Source: an uncultured Oscillibacter sp. (lineage in GTDB: Bacteria; Bacillota; Clostridia; Oscillospirales; Oscillospiraceae). Taken from it: 6,855 bases of DNA. A model generated the notes under the pieces. The model was not told the origin of the DNA and ran no database searches. It saw nothing but the letters and a program-made list of their open reading frames with translations. Both the position numbers and the translations under genes were made by a program. Below, piece after piece: positions 5,299 to 6,855 of the stretch (positions are counted from its first letter, which is position 1; every line of letters starts with the position of its first letter). The stretch lies in the NCBI GenBank assembly GCA_948435975.1, contig CAOJHG010000118.1, forward strand, positions 1 through 6,855. Reading direction: 5' to 3'.

Positions 5299-6543
5299 AT
5301 GGAAGCATACGCCGCACAGGACGACAATCCCCTCCTCACCGCCCGCCGCTATCCAGAACCGCCGGAGGAGGGCCTTTGCAAACGCGGGCCCTACCAGCGG
5401 GACCGGGACCGTATCCTGCACGCCCGGTCCTTCCGCCGGATGATGCACAAGACCCAGATTTTCAACGCCAACCTGGGGGAGCATTACCGCAACCGCCTTA
5501 CCCACACTCTGGAGGTCTCCCAGATTGCCCGCTCCATCGGCAAGGTCCTGAAGCTGAACGACGAGCTGATTGAGGCCATCGCACTGGCGCACGACCTGGG
5601 CCACACCCCCTTCGGCCACACCGGAGAACGGACGCTCCACGGCATTCTTTCTCAGGGCCTGCTTCCGGACGTGCCTGCGCTGGGGCTCTCCTTCAAGCAT
5701 AATTTTCAGTCCCTCCGGGTGACCGACCAGCTAGAAACCCGCTGTGACCGTTATCCCGGCATCAACCTGACCCTGGCCGTCCGGGAGGGCATCCTCAAGC
5801 ACACGAAACCCGGCTACCAGCCCGGCCAGATTTTGGACTATCCCGACATGGACTTCGGCGGCATGGACCTTTCCGCCCCCTCCTTCACGCTGGAAGGCCA
5901 GGTGGCCGCCGTCTCCGACGAAATCGCTCAATGCACCCACGATCTGGAAGACGGCGTGCGCAGTAAAATCATCCCCTTTGCGGATGTTCAGGGTGCTCCC
6001 CTTCTGGTCCGGGCGGCAGAGGCCCACGGGGTCCCTCTTTCCGAAAGGCCCCTTTCCTACGACGCAAGGAACCGCCTCATGAAAAACCTGGTGGGCTTCT
6101 TGATCGAGGACGTGTGCCGGGAATCCCTCTCCCGCATCCAGAACTATCTCCACCGCTTCGGTCTGCCGGAGGACGGGAGCTTCCGGGAAACCTGCGTGTT
6201 CTTTTCCCCTGAAACCGCGCTCCAGGTAGAGTCTATGCTCAGCGACATCCACCGCCGCTTGGTCTGTTCCGAACGAATCACCATCGCCGACACCAAGGCC
6301 CAGCAATTCATCCGCACTCTTTTCCGGGCCTACTACCTCCAGCCCAAGCAGCTCCCTGATTACATGCTCCAGCGCTGCTGCAAACAGCGGGGGGCCTCAG
6401 CCTTCGACCGTCTGACCCTGGACGACGGCGCTCTGCGGCAGGACCCGCTGTTCCTCCGCGCCCTCAGCGACTACATCGCCGGCATGACGGACCAATACGC
6501 CGCCAGAGAGTTTATGCGGCTGACAATGCCGGAATACACATAA
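5299..6543 (+). CDS. Deoxyguanosinetriphosphate triphosphohydrolase-like HD-domain protein (Dgt family)
   Basis: Cytoplasmic HD-fold enzyme expected to hydrolyse dNTPs, classically dGTP, to deoxynucleoside and tripolyphosphate, thereby trimming dNTP pools. The protein has 414 residues, within the family range. The family-typical start of the fold is RDRDRILHARSFRRMMHKTQIF (34-55), with R45 to F55 as the most conserved part. The metal quartet is visible: H69 in RLTHTLEVSQ, H98-D99 in AHDLGHTPFGH, and D207 in VSDEIA. KHNFQSLRV (133-141) is the conserved loop after the HD motif. All active-site residues seem present, so the enzyme is probably active; which dNTP it prefers or needs as activator cannot be told. 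ATG 5299 has AGGA five bases upstream and lies about 68 bases after a promoter. A second HD hydrolase follows after 63 bases without an obvious terminator. In several Clostridia dgt is followed by dnaG-rpoD; that arrangement is not seen here. Confidence 0.93.
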   Translation: MEAYAAQDDNPLLTARRYPEPPEEGLCKRGPYQRDRDRILHARSFRRMMHKTQIFNANLGEHYRNRLTHTLEVSQIARSIGKVLKLNDELIEAIALAHDLGHTPFGHTGERTLHGILSQGLLPDVPALGLSFKHNFQSLRVTDQLETRCDRYPGINLTLAVREGILKHTKPGYQPGQILDYPDMDFGGMDLSAPSFTLEGQVAAVSDEIAQCTHDLEDGVRSKIIPFADVQGAPLLVRAAEAHGVPLSERPLSYDARNRLMKNLVGFLIEDVCRESLSRIQNYLHRFGLPEDGSFRETCVFFSPETALQVESMLSDIHRRLVCSERITIADTKAQQFIRTLFRAYYLQPKQLPDYMLQRCCKQRGASAFDRLTLDDGALRQDPLFLRALSDYIAGMTDQYAAREFMRLTMPEYT

Positions 6544-6550
6544 CACACAT

Positions 6551-6582
6551 CCGGGCGCCTGGGTCTCCGGCCGGGGCGCCTG
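6551..6582. repeat. GC-rich repeat/hairpin between the two HD-domain genes
   Basis: GGGCGCCTG occurs twice, at 6553-6561 and 6574-6582. Because GGCGCC is its own reverse complement, the copies can also pair as a 6-bp stem with a 15-base loop. No T-run follows, so it is not a convincing terminator and read-through into the next gene is likely. It may be an RNA-stability or attenuation hairpin, or chance in GC-rich DNA. Confidence 0.4.
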
Positions 6583-6606
6583 CATTCTGAACAATGGGAG
6601 GCAGGC

Positions 6607-6855
6607 ATGATTGACATAACCGTTCACGGCGGGCCAAAGGGGAAAATCATCCGGGACGCTGTTCATGGGGATATCTTCATTGAGGACAAGTTTTTGCAGG
6701 TCATCGACACGCCGGAATTCCAGCGAATGCGGCGCATCAAGCAGCTCGCCGCCGCCAGCCTTGTCTTTCCCAGCGCGGACCATTCCCGATTTTCTCACAG
6801 TCTCGGGTGCTTTGCCGTCATGAAGCGCATCATCAGCCGCTTTGACGGCATCTTC
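6607..6855 (+). CDS. HD-superfamily phosphohydrolase, YwfO/SAMHD1-like (COG1078 type), 5' part only
   Basis: The first 83 codons of a gene that runs off the right edge. The sequence fits the N-terminus of the COG1078 HD hydrolases, which include bacterial dNTPases and are related to human SAMHD1: IIRDAVHGDIFIED (14-27), the strongly conserved IDTPEFQRMRRIKQLA (33-48), then VFPSADHSRFSHSLG (53-67), whose H64 is the first metal-binding histidine of the HD site. The HD dyad itself lies beyond the window. The start ATG has GGGAGG five bases upstream. The gene is 63 bases after the Dgt-like gene on the same strand with no clear terminator, so an operon of two related hydrolases is likely. Members of this family hydrolyse dNTPs under allosteric control by dGTP or similar; which applies here is unknown. 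Confidence 0.88.
   Translation, partial: MIDITVHGGPKGKIIRDAVHGDIFIEDKFLQVIDTPEFQRMRRIKQLAAASLVFPSADHSRFSHSLGCFAVMKRIISRFDGIF

Noticed and set aside
6551..6582. Intrinsic terminator after the Dgt-like gene
   Set aside because: The GC-rich stem has no following T-run, and the next gene starts close by on the same strand with a good ribosome binding site.
5299..6855. Anti-phage defence island built on dNTP depletion
   Set aside because: Dgt-like and SAMHD1-like proteins can have that role, but no other defence, mobile or toxin genes are visible and the flanking genes look like housekeeping functions.

Overview
The window looks like chromosomal DNA from a G+C-rich, low-oxygen Firmicute of the class Clostridia, probably an Oscillospiraceae-type gut bacterium. 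This is inferred from strong AGGAGG-type ribosome binding sites, consensus-like -35/-10 promoters, a TRTGn extended -10 element, and the gene families present: a NupO-type nucleoside ABC ATPase, a CBS/DRTGG family II pyrophosphatase, a short NfeD with an SPFH partner, and two HD-domain dNTPase relatives. No phage, transposon, CRISPR array, tRNA or rRNA is visible.

Layout, left to right. (1) Positions 1-1028, minus strand: the N-terminal two thirds of a double-domain ABC transporter ATPase of the BmpA/nucleoside-uptake class. It starts at TTG behind a strong ribosome binding site and runs off the left edge. (2) Positions 1029-1441: a divergent 413-bp intergenic region. It holds a minus-strand promoter for the ABC gene, a perfect 11+11 bp AT-rich inverted repeat that abuts and slightly overlaps its -35 box, some GC-rich hairpins, and a near-consensus plus-strand promoter. 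(3) Positions 1442-3580, plus strand: a 537-residue CBS/DRTGG manganese-dependent pyrophosphatase, followed after 9 nt by a GNAT acetyltransferase. (4) Positions 3587-3625: a hairpin shared by convergent genes, best suited to terminate the minus-strand unit. (5) Positions 3642-5047, minus strand: a two-gene operon, nfeD then an SPFH/band-7 paraslipin, joined by an ATGA overlap and read from an extended -10 promoter. (6) Positions 5299-6855, plus strand: a Dgt-like HD triphosphohydrolase, then the start of a second HD-superfamily phosphohydrolase of the YwfO/SAMHD1-like type, cut off by the right edge.

How the genes may work together. Four of the seven genes touch nucleotide or pyrophosphate metabolism: probable nucleoside import, pyrophosphate hydrolysis under adenine-nucleotide control, and two dNTP hydrolases. 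This is a plausible theme, but the genes lie in separate, differently oriented transcription units, so a functional link is inference only. The NfeD-SPFH pair is a separate membrane-microdomain module.

I found no convincing previously undescribed system. The observations most worth a second look are the adjacent pair of HD nucleotide hydrolases and the inverted repeat at the ABC promoter.
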